A stretch of 64,000 nucleotides of DNA from an uncultured Dialister sp. (GTDB taxonomy: Bacteria > Bacillota > Negativicutes > Veillonellales > Dialisteraceae): the NCBI GenBank assembly GCA_900541485.1, contig UQJW01000007.1, positions 1 through 64,000 on the forward strand. Reading direction: 5' to 3'. The first letter of the stretch is position 1. Each line of letters starts with the position of its first letter. Positions 47,656-56,261 of the stretch are shown one piece after another. The notes under the pieces are model-generated. The model ran no database searches. It saw only the letters and a list, made by a program, of their open reading frames with translations, and was not told the DNA's origin. A program made the position numbers and the translations under genes.

Positions 47656-48996
47656 TCACTCCGTAATTGTTCCTTTAAGAATCCATGTCTGACCGACATC
47701 CACTTTTACATTCACCGTATCGCCCACTGATATATTTTCAGGTTTGGGGAAAATAATCATTTTGTTTCCGGAAGTACGGCCAAACCAATTTTCAGCATTT
47801 TGTTTTGTCGGTCCCTCTGCAATGACCTTATACGTTTTTCCTGCCATTTGTTGATTAAGTTCTAAACTGATTTCATTTTGTATATCCATCAATTCCTGCA
47901 ATCGTCTATGTTTGGTCTCATCATCTATCTGATTTTCCATCCTTGCCGCCGGTGTTCCTCTTCTGGGCGAATAAATAAAAGTATAGGCCGAATCAAAACG
48001 CACCTCTTTTAATAACGCCAACGTTTCCCGGTGCATATCTTCCGTTTCCCCGGGAAATCCTGTAATCAAATCTGTAGTCACTACCACATCATTTATTTTC
48101 TCTCTTACATAGGCCAACAATTCTTTAAAATGCTCTACCGTATATCCCCTGTTCATTTGCCTAAGCATTTCATTAGAGCCATGCTGTACGGGAAGATGCA
48201 TATGATGAACCACTTTAGGTGATTCTGCCATAGCATCTACCATAGAAAATGACATGTCTCTCGGATGTGAAGTCATATAACGGACTCTGTCAATCCCATC
48301 AATTTTATCAATCGCTCGGATTAAATCCCCAAAATCCGTTCCATTACGGAAATCAAGGCCATAAGAGTTTACATTTTGTCCAAGTAATGTGATTTCCTTA
48401 TACCCTTCCCCGGCAAGCTCTTGCACTTCCCTGCAAATATCTTCAATAGTACGGCTTGTTTCTCTGCCACGAACATAAGGAACTATGCAATACGTACAGA
48501 ATTTATTACATCCCTGCATAATAGGTACCCACGCAAAAATCTTGCTTTTTCTCACGGAATGAAGCTCACTATAGTCATTCACGCGCTGAGGATTCATTTG
48601 TGTCATAACCACATGAGAACCCTCTGCATCCTCACGGGAAAGAATATCTTTTAAATCATGAATATGGTAAGGGCCGATAACGAAATCAATTACCGGCATA
48701 CGGGAAATTAATTTTCCTTTGCTTTCCTGTGCCATACAGCCGGCAATGCCAAGAAGAACACCGGGCTTAGATTCTTTGAGCTTTTTAACTTCACCGATTT
48801 TCCCATATACTTTTTCTTCTGCATTTTGCCTGATGCTGCAGGTATTTAAGATAACAACATCTGCCTCTTTTAAATCTTTTGCAGGTCTGTATCCCATCTC
48901 TTCCAATTGTCCACTGATACGTTCTGTATCGCTTTCATTCATCTGGCAGCCATAGGTTTCAACAAAATATTTTTTATCCGCTCGTTCCAGTCCCAC
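47656..48996 (-). CDS. miaB: tRNA-2-methylthio-N6-dimethylallyladenosine synthase MiaB
   Basis: A 446-aa radical-SAM methylthiotransferase. An N-terminal MTTase domain supplies one [4Fe-4S] cluster (YGCQMNESD, LNTCSIR, GCMAQ), the radical-SAM core has GCNKFCTYCIVPYVRGRE, and a C-terminal TRAM domain (YKVIAEGPTKQN...) binds tRNA. The start is GTG after AGGGGGATTGTC. It opens the miaB-mutS-mutL-miaA-hfq run. Confidence 0.97.
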   Translation of the reverse strand: MGLERADKKYFVETYGCQMNESDTERISGQLEEMGYRPAKDLKEADVVILNTCSIRQNAEEKVYGKIGEVKKLKESKPGVLLGIAGCMAQESKGKLISRMPVIDFVIGPYHIHDLKDILSREDAEGSHVVMTQMNPQRVNDYSELHSVRKSKIFAWVPIMQGCNKFCTYCIVPYVRGRETSRTIEDICREVQELAGEGYKEITLLGQNVNSYGLDFRNGTDFGDLIRAIDKIDGIDRVRYMTSHPRDMSFSMVDAMAESPKVVHHMHLPVQHGSNEMLRQMNRGYTVEHFKELLAYVREKINDVVVTTDLITGFPGETEDMHRETLALLKEVRFDSAYTFIYSPRRGTPAARMENQIDDETKHRRLQELMDIQNEISLELNQQMAGKTYKVIAEGPTKQNAENWFGRTSGNKMIIFPKPENISVGDTVNVKVDVGQTWILKGTITE

Positions 48997-49138
48997 GACA
49001 ATCCCCCTTAAACTTTTTCTGCTTGATATTTAATTATACCATAGTACATTCGAAAAAGAGGGCAACCTGAAAAGCGCTCTGCTCTCATAAATTGTCCTCA
49101 TGATTATAGTCAACAGATTCTTCGAAAATTCTGATACA

Positions 49139-49193
49139 AAAATAAATCCGGACTCCCTTTTCTGCAGAATCCTGCCAGATAAAGAGTCCGGAT
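49139..49193 (-). terminator. tRNA-Lys terminator
   Basis: 10-bp stem ATCCGGACTC/GAGTCCGGAT (49145-49154 with 49184-49193) and a T-rich end on the minus strand, just past the tRNA. Confidence 0.7.
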
Positions 49194-49203
49194 AAAAATA
49201 CTC

Positions 49204-49279
49204 TGGTGGATCATCAGGGGTTCGAACCCCGGACACCCTGATTAAGAGTCAGGTGCTCTGCCAACTGAGCTAATGATCC
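49204..49279 (-). tRNA. tRNA-Lys(CTT)
   Basis: Minus-strand cloverleaf: acceptor GGATCAT/ATGATCC, D-arm AGCTCAGTTGGCAGAGC, anticodon loop CTCTTAA (anticodon CTT) between CCTGA and TCAGG, T-arm GGGGTTCGAACCCC and an encoded CCA. It reads AAG. Confidence 0.97.
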
Positions 49280-49293
49280 ATTCAACGAAAAAC

Positions 49294-49322
49294 ATTATAT
49301 CATCGAGATTATGTATTGTCAA
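49294..49322 (-). promoter_or_regulatory. tRNA-Lys promoter
   Basis: Minus-strand TTGACA (49317-49322), 17-base spacer, TATAAT (49294-49299); full consensus. The tRNA begins 14 bases later. Confidence 0.9.
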
Positions 49323-49370
49323 ACACTTTTTAGTCGGGCAATCTAAAAATAAATCTGTATTTTCTCCCCC

Positions 49371-49616
49371 TTAATAATGAATACCGTATTTGGATTTTAA
49401 TCCATTGATGTCATCCCGCATTTCCTCATTACATCTGTCTATCGCAGCTTTTAAATTGGGCGTTTTTCTTTCTGTCAAAAGTTTCTTTTTTGCACTGGCC
49501 AATTTATAAATCCGAGCTAATTCTTTTTTATAATTACCCATCAACGCTTCCAAATCTTGTTCGGTAAAATCGTCTGTTTCCAAACTCTCCGGTTGATTCT
49601 TTTTTACTTCTTTCAT
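49371..49616 (-). CDS. Small charged hypothetical protein
   Basis: An 81-aa soluble protein, rich in Lys and Glu, with a long predicted helix or coiled coil (LEALMGNYKKELARIYKLASAKKKLL). No family is recognised. A good AGGAGGAGAC site precedes the ATG, so it is probably expressed. It sits alone between two tRNA genes on opposite strands. Confidence 0.65.
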   Translation of the reverse strand: MKEVKKNQPESLETDDFTEQDLEALMGNYKKELARIYKLASAKKKLLTERKTPNLKAAIDRCNEEMRDDINGLKSKYGIHY

Positions 49617-49665
49617 GTCTCCTCCTGTATGCTTGTATCACTGCAATTATAAAGTATTCGGGTAA

Positions 49666-49694
49666 TTGAGTATCCGGGTGTGATATGCTATAAT
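49666..49694 (+). promoter_or_regulatory. tRNA-Arg promoter
   Basis: TTGAGT (49666-49671), 17-base spacer, TATAAT (49689-49694), 12 bases before the tRNA. Confidence 0.8.
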
Positions 49695-49706
49695 ATTTTC
49701 CGTTAG

Positions 49707-49781
49707 GCGCCTATAGCTCAGGGGATAGAGCACCAGTCTCCGGAACTGGGAGCGAGAGTTCGAATCTCTCTAGGCGCTCCA
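49707..49781 (+). tRNA. tRNA-Arg(CCG)
   Basis: Acceptor GCGCCTA/TAGGCGC, D-arm AGCTCAGGGGATAGAGC, anticodon loop CTCCGGA (anticodon CCG) between CCAGT and ACTGG, T-arm GAGAGTTCGAATCTCTC and an encoded CCA. It reads CGG. Confidence 0.96.
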
Positions 49782-49796
49782 TTTATATTTATACAA

Positions 49797-49833
49797 ACGG
49801 GTAATGGTAAATTTTCACCATTATCCGTTTTTT
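49797..49833 (+). terminator. tRNA-Arg terminator
   Basis: 12-bp stem ACGGGTAATGGT/ACCATTATCCGT (one G-T) followed by TTTTTT. It lies between the tRNA and the convergent hemW. Confidence 0.85.
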
Positions 49834-49841
49834 CGTGGAAA

Positions 49842-50987
49842 CTATTTGTCAAAAAGAAATTGTTCAAATACATAATTCCCTAACGCCGTACCTTTATAAG
49901 TCATAAAAATATGCTCCTCTGTTTCTTCAAGCAGTTTCTTTTCTATTAATTTCTTTATAGTTTCATCATATATATCGTGTATATTCTTTTCATATCTCCT
50001 TTTGAATGCATTTTTATTTATCCCTTTTTTCATACGCAGTCCCAAGAAACAAAATTCTTCCATTTCTTCTTTTTCTGAAAGCACCGTTATCTCTTGCGGC
50101 ACCTGATGATTAACGGTAAGTTCCTTTTCGTAAAAATGCACACCCGGCAGATTTTCAATCCTTTTCTTGCCAATCCGTGAGCAGGCGGACGGACCGAAGC
50201 CTAAATAATCATCAAGCTTCCAATATTTCCGGTTATGCCTGGATTCGTATTTTTTCCTTGCAAAGCTGGATATTTCATATCTTTCAAAGCCATAATGTGG
50301 CAGTATGCGACACATATCCTGATACATTTCCCAGCTTTCATTTTCTGTCGGGCGTTGAAGTATTCCTTTTTCCGCCAACTGGGCGAATCTGGTTTTGGGT
50401 TCAATAATCAGACTATAAATAGACATGTGCACAATAGGAAGATGTACTGCCCATTTTAAAGTATTCTCAAAGCTTCTTACACTTTGCCCCGGCAGCTCAC
50501 TCATCAGGTCTATACTGATGTTTCTGTAGCCTTTGCGAAATGCCCGCTTAACAGCACGCTCCGCTCCTGCAGCGGAATGATTTCTTCCTATCTGCTTTAA
50601 TAGCCGGTCATGATTATTCTGTACCCCCACTGAGATTCTGTTTATTCCCATCTCTAATGTTTTTTCTATATATTCGTCATCCATATCTGATGGATTCATT
50701 TCCATCGTAATTTCCGCATCTTCAGAAATATCAAAAGATTCTTTTATCGCCTGTACAATATTTTTCAACCGGTTTACCGATAAAGAAGACGGAGTCCCGC
50801 CCCCAAAATAGAGGGTATCACATTTCCGTTCTTTGAAACCTCGGCTTTTGATTTCTATTTCTTTTATCAGTGCCGATATAAACCGGTCATTTGGGATTTG
50901 TGCTACAGAATAAAAGCCGCAATAATTACAGCGGCTTTTGCAAAACGGTATATGTACATACAGACCGAGATTTTTGTTACTATCCAT
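49842..50987 (-). CDS. hemW: Radical SAM heme chaperone HemW
   Basis: A 381-aa protein of the HemN/HemW family. The radical-SAM cluster motif CKSRCNYC (about 17-24) is followed by [11 protein letters not shown]. It lacks the N-terminal extension and extra residues of true coproporphyrinogen dehydrogenase HemN, so a heme-insertion chaperone is the better call. It overlaps the lepA stop by 8 bases; lepA-hemW is a common Bacillota unit. Confidence 0.9.
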   Translation of the reverse strand: MDSNKNLGLYVHIPFCKSRCNYCGFYSVAQIPNDRFISALIKEIEIKSRGFKERKCDTLYFGGGTPSSLSVNRLKNIVQAIKESFDISEDAEITMEMNPSDMDDEYIEKTLEMGINRISVGVQNNHDRLLKQIGRNHSAAGAERAVKRAFRKGYRNISIDLMSELPGQSVRSFENTLKWAVHLPIVHMSIYSLIIEPKTRFAQLAEKGILQRPTENESWEMYQDMCRILPHYGFERYEISSFARKKYESRHNRKYWKLDDYLGFGPSACSRIGKKRIENLPGVHFYEKELTVNHQVPQEITVLSEKEEMEEFCFLGLRMKKGINKNAFKRRYEKNIHDIYDETIKKLIEKKLLEETEEHIFMTYKGTALGNYVFEQFLFDK

Positions 50988-52773
50988 CTTTTAATACCGC
51001 CATAAATGCTTCTTGGGGAATTTCAACACTACCTACCTGTTTCATCCGCTTTTTCCCTTCTTTTTGTTTTTCAAGAAGCTTCTTTTTGCGGCTGACATCT
51101 CCGCCGTAACATTTGGCTAATACGTCCTTTTTATAGGCTTTAATCGTTTCTCTTGCAATAATCTTACTTCCTACGGCAGCCTGAATAGGTACTTCAAACT
51201 GTTGTCTCGGAATGATTTCTTTTAACCGGAGTGCCAAAGTTCTCCCTCTGGATGCGGCATTACTTTTATGAACAATCACAGAAAGAGCATCAATTAAGTC
51301 ACCGTTCATCAAAATATCCAGCTTGACTGCCTCTGTCTTCTGATATCCGCTCAATTGATAATCTAAAGAGGCATACCCCTTGGTAGCAGACTTTAATTTA
51401 TCAAAAAAGTCAAAAATAATTTCTGCCAACGGCACTTTATAGGATAAGTCAACTCTTGTTTCATCCAAATAAGTCATCGTTTGGAATTCGCCACGGCGAT
51501 TCTGTACAAGCTCCATGACATTTCCGACCATATCGGAGGGAACCAGGATTTCTACTTTTGCAACAGGTTCTTCGATATGTTCAATTTTTGTCATAGGTGG
51601 TAATTTCGCGGGATTATCTACAGTAATCATTTCTCCGTCCGTCTGGTATACATGATAGATAACAGACGGTGCTGTGGTAATCAATTTTAAATTGTACTCT
51701 CTTTCCAAGCGCTCCTGTATGACATCCATATGAAGTAACCCTAAAAAGCCACAACGAAAACCAAATCCTAATGCTTGCGATGTTTCCGGCATGTATTCCA
51801 AAGCCGCATCATTCAATTGCAACTTTTCAAGAGCTGTTTTAAGTTGATCATAATCTTTACTTTCAATCGGATACAGTCCGCAAAATACCATTGGTAAAGC
51901 TTTTCTGTATCCCGGTAATGCTTTCTCTGCACTGTTTTCTGCTGATGTAATCGTATCTCCGACTGCACAGTCACCTACTGTCTTTATGCTGGCTGCTATA
52001 TATCCGACCGAACCGCAGGGCAAGACATCACAAGTTTTCGGAAGCGGAGTAAAATATCCCACCTCTGTCACAGTGTAAACTTTGCCGGTTGACATCATTT
52101 TTATATTCATGCCCGTTTTTACTTCCCCATCCATAACACGGACATAGGCAATAGCCCCTTTATAAGAATCGAAAATCGAATCAAAAATAAGGCACCGTAA
52201 AGGAGAATCTGAATGATCTTCCGGAGGAGGCACCATCTCTACAATCTTTTTTAGTACTTCCTCCACATTTTCTCCTGTTTTTGCACTGACGGGAACTGCT
52301 TCAGACATATCCAGTCCGATTACATTTTCCACTTCAGTTTTTACTCTATCAATATCGGCACTCGGTAAATCAATTTTGTTAATTACCGGGATAATTTCCA
52401 AATTATTGTCTATTGCCAGATAAACATTCGCCAGAGTTTGTGCCTGCACCCCTTGCGTAGCATCTACAATTAATATGGCACCTTCGCAGGCCGAAAGACT
52501 CCGTGACACTTCATAATTAAAGTCCACGTGCCCCGGGGTATCTATCAAATTTAATTCATAAACTTCTCCCTCATAAGTATACATCAAACGGGCAGACTGT
52601 TCCTTAATAGTAATTCCTCTTTCTCGTTCCAATTCCATGGTGTCGAGAATCTGTGCTTCCATATCTCTTTTCTGGACAGTTCCCGTCATCTCAATTAGCC
52701 GGTCTGCCAGTGTAGATTTCCCATGATCGATATGGGCTATAATAGAAAAGTTTCTAATATGCTTCGTGTCCAT
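50980..52773 (-). CDS. lepA: Elongation factor 4 (LepA)
   Basis: A 597-aa ribosome-associated GTPase that acts in initiation and back-translocation. G1 [15 protein letters not shown]2 region RGITIKEQ, G3 DTPGHVDF, G4 NKIDLPSA and the C-terminal LepA-specific domain ending [19 protein letters not shown]...[12 protein letters not shown] are all present. CAGGAGACTTTA precedes the ATG. Length is normal. Confidence 0.98.
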   Translation of the reverse strand: MDTKHIRNFSIIAHIDHGKSTLADRLIEMTGTVQKRDMEAQILDTMELERERGITIKEQSARLMYTYEGEVYELNLIDTPGHVDFNYEVSRSLSACEGAILIVDATQGVQAQTLANVYLAIDNNLEIIPVINKIDLPSADIDRVKTEVENVIGLDMSEAVPVSAKTGENVEEVLKKIVEMVPPPEDHSDSPLRCLIFDSIFDSYKGAIAYVRVMDGEVKTGMNIKMMSTGKVYTVTEVGYFTPLPKTCDVLPCGSVGYIAASIKTVGDCAVGDTITSAENSAEKALPGYRKALPMVFCGLYPIESKDYDQLKTALEKLQLNDAALEYMPETSQALGFGFRCGFLGLLHMDVIQERLEREYNLKLITTAPSVIYHVYQTDGEMITVDNPAKLPPMTKIEHIEEPVAKVEILVPSDMVGNVMELVQNRRGEFQTMTYLDETRVDLSYKVPLAEIIFDFFDKLKSATKGYASLDYQLSGYQKTEAVKLDILMNGDLIDALSVIVHKSNAASRGRTLALRLKEIIPRQQFEVPIQAAVGSKIIARETIKAYKKDVLAKCYGGDVSRKKKLLEKQKEGKKRMKQVGSVEIPQEAFMAVLKDG

Positions 52774-52885
52774 TAAAGTCTCCTGGTCTCATAGTTTATC
52801 GCACTTAAGTTTATATAATTAACCTTATATACTGTTTGCATTATATCAGAAAACAAGCAGATAACGAAAACAAAACGTTTTCTCC

Positions 52886-53773
52886 TTATTTTTCTTTAAA
52901 ACAGGCAGGTATCACTATTGCCGAAATGACTAGAAATATACCGCCCATTTCCACAATTCCGAAAGTCGTTCCAAAAATAAAATAAGAAGCAATAACAGAA
53001 ATTGCCGGCTCTACAGCGGCAGTCACGGATGCCTGGGACTCGCTAAGCCAAGCCAATCCGGCATTATAGCAAATAAATGCAATCACCGTTCCACATATAA
53101 TAATCATAAACAAATCAAAAATTACGTCTTTTTCAAAAAAGGCGGAAATATCTGTTACAGGATCAATAATATACCCTGAAATCCCACCCAAAAGCATAGC
53201 AAACATAAGCAAGAAAGAATTATTCAGCGTAACCATAAGTCTTTTCGGGTATATGGCACAGAATGCAAAAAATGTAGCAGAAATCAAGCTGTAACAGACA
53301 CATTTAGCCGGCACGGAAAGACGGTTGATATTTCCTCCCGATACTAATAAATACACCCCTGTAATGGCCAATACTACCGATAAACAATCACCTTTCCCGG
53401 GGATTCTTTTATTTCGGAAGGACAGCCAACAAATAACAAGGGCCGGGCAAATGTATTGCATCACTGTTGCCGCCGCTGCATTTCCTGCTCTAATCCCCAT
53501 AAAATAGGCATGTTGCATAATCATAATTCCCAATCCGTAGAAAAAGACCCCTCTCCATAGCTTTGGGTTTCTATACAAAAGCAATATATCGCTTTTTAAA
53601 GATCCCCGCATAGCCAGTCCGACAGCTATAACTCCCGCTGTCGCAAGCATACGAAAAACAGTCAAATCCATGGCGGTATGCGGATTATGCATTAAAAAAT
53701 GTTCCGCAGCCAATCCGCTGCCTGCCCACATGGCTCCTGCAATGACAACAAAACCGATAGCAAATAAATTCAC
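52886..53773 (-). CDS. EamA/DMT-family transporter
   Basis: A 295-aa inner-membrane protein with about ten hydrophobic segments in two EamA repeats (AIGFVVIAGAMWAGSGLAAEHF at the start and the repeat ending in ASVTAAVEPAISVIASYFIFG). The latter AAVEPA block is typical of the family. I choose the GTG at 53773, preceded by AAGAGG; a GTG at 53830 would add 19 charged residues ahead of the first membrane segment. The substrate, perhaps an amino acid or metabolite exported, is unknown. Confidence 0.8.
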   Translation of the reverse strand: MNLFAIGFVVIAGAMWAGSGLAAEHFLMHNPHTAMDLTVFRMLATAGVIAVGLAMRGSLKSDILLLYRNPKLWRGVFFYGLGIMIMQHAYFMGIRAGNAAAATVMQYICPALVICWLSFRNKRIPGKGDCLSVVLAITGVYLLVSGGNINRLSVPAKCVCYSLISATFFAFCAIYPKRLMVTLNNSFLLMFAMLLGGISGYIIDPVTDISAFFEKDVIFDLFMIIICGTVIAFICYNAGLAWLSESQASVTAAVEPAISVIASYFIFGTTFGIVEMGGIFLVISAIVIPACFKEK

Positions 53774-53837
53774 GATAAACCTCTTAATCTTGAATTGTAT
53801 TTTAATAGAATAACCCTTTTGCAATTTCACTAAAGAT

Positions 53838-53865
53838 AAAAACTGCTTCTACGGAAGCAGTTTTG
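53838..53865 (-). terminator. Original tRNA-Val terminator, now left of attL
   Basis: 11-bp perfect stem AAAACTGCTTC/GAAGCAGTTTT, T-rich on the minus strand. It stands just past the truncated tRNA-Val 3' copy, so it was the tRNA terminator before the element inserted. Confidence 0.75.
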
Positions 53866-53867
53866 GT

Positions 53868-53916
53868 CTGGTGGGGCTAAACGGATTCGAACCATTGACC
53901 TCTTCGATGTCAACGA
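53868..53916. repeat. attL: 49-bp copy of the tRNA-Val 3' half
   Basis: Identical over 49 bases to 57507-57555. It starts at CTGG (tRNA CCA end plus one base) and ends in the anticodon arm at CAACGA; beyond that the two copies differ (T here, A at the right). No 5' half of a tRNA follows, so this is the duplicated end of an integration target. Confidence 0.92.
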
Positions 53917-54344
53917 TAATATCATTTTCACTTTAGGTATGGTGCTATGTAATAGATACGTTCATATCCCCTATTTACTGCTTTTATGATGTAGTTTTAT
54001 TTGTGTTTCTTATGTATCAGTCTTAAGAAATTGAAATAAGATTGCGTCTAATAGTATAACAAAATGAAATAAAGCGGAAGAGAGAAGATTAAATTAAAAT
54101 AGATATGTCGTATTGGGTTTTCATGGCTTATCAATGATACATTATCGTTTAAGCTATACACCCCTCTTAAAAACGATTTAAACACCGTTTTTGAACATTC
54201 TCATTTAAAATAGATTAATTGATAACGTAAAGCCCCCTGACGGGCTACATCATCAGAGGGCTATAAAAGGAGAACAGGGGTTATGGCTTTTCTCTAATTA
54301 TTATAACAGAACATATGTACTGGTACAAGAGTTTTGTGTGTGCA
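53917..54344. other. Element left noncoding region
   Basis: 428 bases without a credible gene. It holds the left copy of the 25-bp inverted repeat (53942-53966) and a hairpin, AGCCCCCTGA/TCAGAGGGCT with one mismatch (54231-54262). AAAAGGAG and GGGG then precede a four-codon ATG frame (54283-54297). The hairpin plus mini-frame could be an attenuator; this is speculative. Confidence 0.5.
53942..53966. repeat. 25-bp inverted repeat, left copy
   Basis: GTGCTATGTAATAGATACGT plus TCATA. It matches the complement of 56208-56232 at 24 of 25 positions and lies 26 bases inside attL. Confidence 0.8.
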
Positions 54345-54564
54345 TGTGTCACTATGTGTGTACATGTGTCACTTTGTATGTACTTGTGTCACTATGTGTG
54401 CGTATGTGTCACTTTGTATGTACTTATGTCACTATGTGTGCATATGTGTCAGTATGTGTGCGTATGTATCACTATGTATTTACATATATCACTTTGTATA
54501 TACTTGTGTCACTTTGTATGTACATGTGTCAGTATGTGTGTATATGTGTAACACTGTGTATACA
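54345..54564. repeat. Eleven tandem 20-bp repeats (iteron-like)
   Basis: Eleven head-to-tail units of exactly 20 bases with the consensus TGTGTCACTWTGTRTGTACW. Two main types alternate (CACTATGTGTG and CACTTTGTATG), with CAGT variants in units 6 and 10. The unit has no stops in several frames, so long spurious frames run across it. Unit size and even phasing near two helical turns fit iterons bound by a replication or partition protein; this is inference. A degenerate half unit precedes the first copy. Confidence 0.9.
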
Positions 54565-54949
54565 TACCACCCTTTTTATTATTATTAATACCTATGGGGG
54601 TATATGTATATTTGTCTCCCCTTTTCTAAAAACATCTGTAAAATTTTGTGAACGCTTATTTAATATATTTTATTGTTCTGTTTTCCCCGTGTCCCCTCTT
54701 TATTGGGGGTCTTTATTTTATTGGCAATGAACAATGTTTTTATGATTCGTTCTGTATTCCGTGTAAGCATTAGCTATGAAAGTATGAGTAAAGCCCTACG
54801 GGGTTAGAGCATAAAGCTATGTCACACAGGGGGTTATTGAGACAGATATATATGTCATGGGTTATTGAGACACTCAAGCGATAGAAAGACATGGTATTTT
54901 TCCTTATTCCCTATTCATTATTCATTATTTGAAAGGAGACACAGCTATT
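54565..54949. other. Element spacer between repeat array and 315-aa gene
   Basis: 385 bases, no gene seen. It contains direct repeats GGGTTATTGAGACA at 54831-54844 and 54859-54872, 28 bases apart (start to start). The second is part of the palindrome TTGAGACACTCAA (54867-54879). These could be operator or initiator sites for the downstream gene. Confidence 0.55.
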
Positions 54950-55897
54950 ATGGGTAATCGTAAACATTGGGCTACTTGTCTATTACTACCCTTTTCACAT
55001 GGGGTCATTGTGAGGGGTAAAACATGGGAAAAAGACAAAGGGGGTAACAACATCAATAAATCACCACCACTAACACCGTTAGAGCAGACACAGCATGAGT
55101 ACAGATATAAACGGTGGACTGCTGAAAGAAAAAGAGATAAGAAAATGGCTTATAAAGAGGCTTTGAAGTTAGAAAAGATTGGAGATGTAGACAGAGTGAG
55201 AGAATACTGTACACGGAACAATGCAGGTATTAGACATATTGCTACGTTTTATAACCTCGCTAAATATGGAGAAGACAATGGTAAATGTGTTTGTATCTGT
55301 TCTTTTGTAAAGCGAATATCACTGTTTGAAGTTAAAAAAGAATGGTCAACTATTTCTAAATGGTGCGGTAAAAACATTAATGATGAGAGCGTGTGTGCTT
55401 TGTCTATTGGTGCAGGGTCTAACGGTTGGTATGGTATAAGGTTTATATGTGTGGGTGAACAAGAGCAGGTATTTAATAGGTTATGTAAGGTTTGGGGTTA
55501 CTTGATTAGAAAAAGACAATGGAAAAGTAAGGCGGTACATATGACCGATGAGACAGTACCTATGCTTGACCATTATTTAGGTGGTAATGATTGGGCTGAT
55601 TGGTGGGAAAAGATGATACCCGAAGTGTGGGCTTTGTATAAGGCGTCTTTGTTATTTGGTCATAGGACTTTTAAGAGTGAGGGTGCTAAAACTATATTAG
55701 AACAGAGGGCTAAGAGAGTTACTGCTACTGCTTCATCTTGTGTCTATGATACTCAATGTTATAAGGGGGCTACAGCAGGTAATGCTTTATGTGAGGTTGG
55801 TATGCATGGTGATTATGTAAATGAGGCTTGTCCTTTACTTGATGAGGGGGCAGACAATGAGGGTGAATTTTATTCTGATGATGATGAAGAGTTTTAA
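54950..55897 (+). CDS. Unrecognised element protein (candidate replication or array-binding protein)
   Basis: A 315-aa soluble protein that I do not recognise. The N-terminal third is basic (RYKRWTAERKRDKKMAYKEALK), the middle is Cys/Trp-rich (CVCICSFVKRI, WSTISKWCGK, NDWADWWEKMIPEVWALYK) and the last 26 residues are strongly acidic, ending EFYSDDDEEF. No HUH or helicase motifs are seen. The ATG at 54950 follows AAAGGAG; a TTG seven codons earlier lies inside that site. Its place beside the 20-bp array suggests it binds or replicates the element. No other evidence supports this. Confidence 0.7.
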   Translation: MGNRKHWATCLLLPFSHGVIVRGKTWEKDKGGNNINKSPPLTPLEQTQHEYRYKRWTAERKRDKKMAYKEALKLEKIGDVDRVREYCTRNNAGIRHIATFYNLAKYGEDNGKCVCICSFVKRISLFEVKKEWSTISKWCGKNINDESVCALSIGAGSNGWYGIRFICVGEQEQVFNRLCKVWGYLIRKRQWKSKAVHMTDETVPMLDHYLGGNDWADWWEKMIPEVWALYKASLLFGHRTFKSEGAKTILEQRAKRVTATASSCVYDTQCYKGATAGNALCEVGMHGDYVNEACPLLDEGADNEGEFYSDDDEEF

Positions 55898-56144
55898 TGT
55901 TTCATGAGTATTGTTTCACGGTAAGCCCTGCGGGTTTTAGTTCCCGTATTTTATCACTTTTTTATCATTAGAAAATGTCAATCTATAACCTTTAAATTTG
56001 TTAGTGTTTATGCGGGGTTTGGAGAAAAAAGGGGCAAATAGCGTATGGATATTTTTTATACATAGAATTTTTACCCCCGTTTAAATCAAAATTGACGATA
56101 TAAAAATTATCAATAACTAAATATTTTTGAGTATGTTTCACGAT

Positions 56145-56172
56145 AAGTCTCTCTAATTTGAGGGGCTTTTTT
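56145..56172 (+). terminator. Terminator-like hairpin before the integrase
   Basis: AGTCTCTC pairs with GAGGGGCT (two G-T pairs) and is followed by a T-run. It would stop transcripts from the 315-aa gene. Confidence 0.55.
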
Positions 56173-56187
56173 CTTTACTTTTTTATC

Positions 56188-56233
56188 AGTGCTATGTATT
56201 ATGTGCGTATGAACGTAACTATTACATAGCACT
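56188..56233. repeat. 25-bp inverted repeat, right copy, within a hairpin
   Basis: 56208-56232 is the complement of the 25-bp left repeat (24 of 25). Its last 11 bases also pair with AGTGCTATGTA at 56188-56198 and a T-run follows, so the site can fold as a hairpin just ahead of the integrase ribosome site. Confidence 0.75.
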
Positions 56234-56261
56234 TTTTTCATTTATGAGGAAAGGCTACAAC

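Larger units (their letters stand above)
55898..56261. other. Element spacer before the integrase
   Basis: 364 bases without a gene. It has imperfect direct repeats TGAGTATTGTTTCACGGTAAG (55905-55925, minus one base in the second copy 56128-56147), each followed by a hairpin: AAGCCC/GGGTTT and AGTCTCTC/GAGGGGCT with six T. The right 25-bp inverted repeat lies at 56208-56232. Confidence 0.55.

Noticed and set aside
53868..53916. A second tRNA-Val gene
   Set aside because: Only the 3' half is present, ending in the anticodon arm; it is an attachment-site copy.
54315..54730. Overlapping Cys/Val/Thr-rich reading frames across the 20-bp array
   Set aside because: They exist only because the repeat unit lacks stops; three frames are open at once, the peptides are just the repeat translated, and no ribosome site precedes them.
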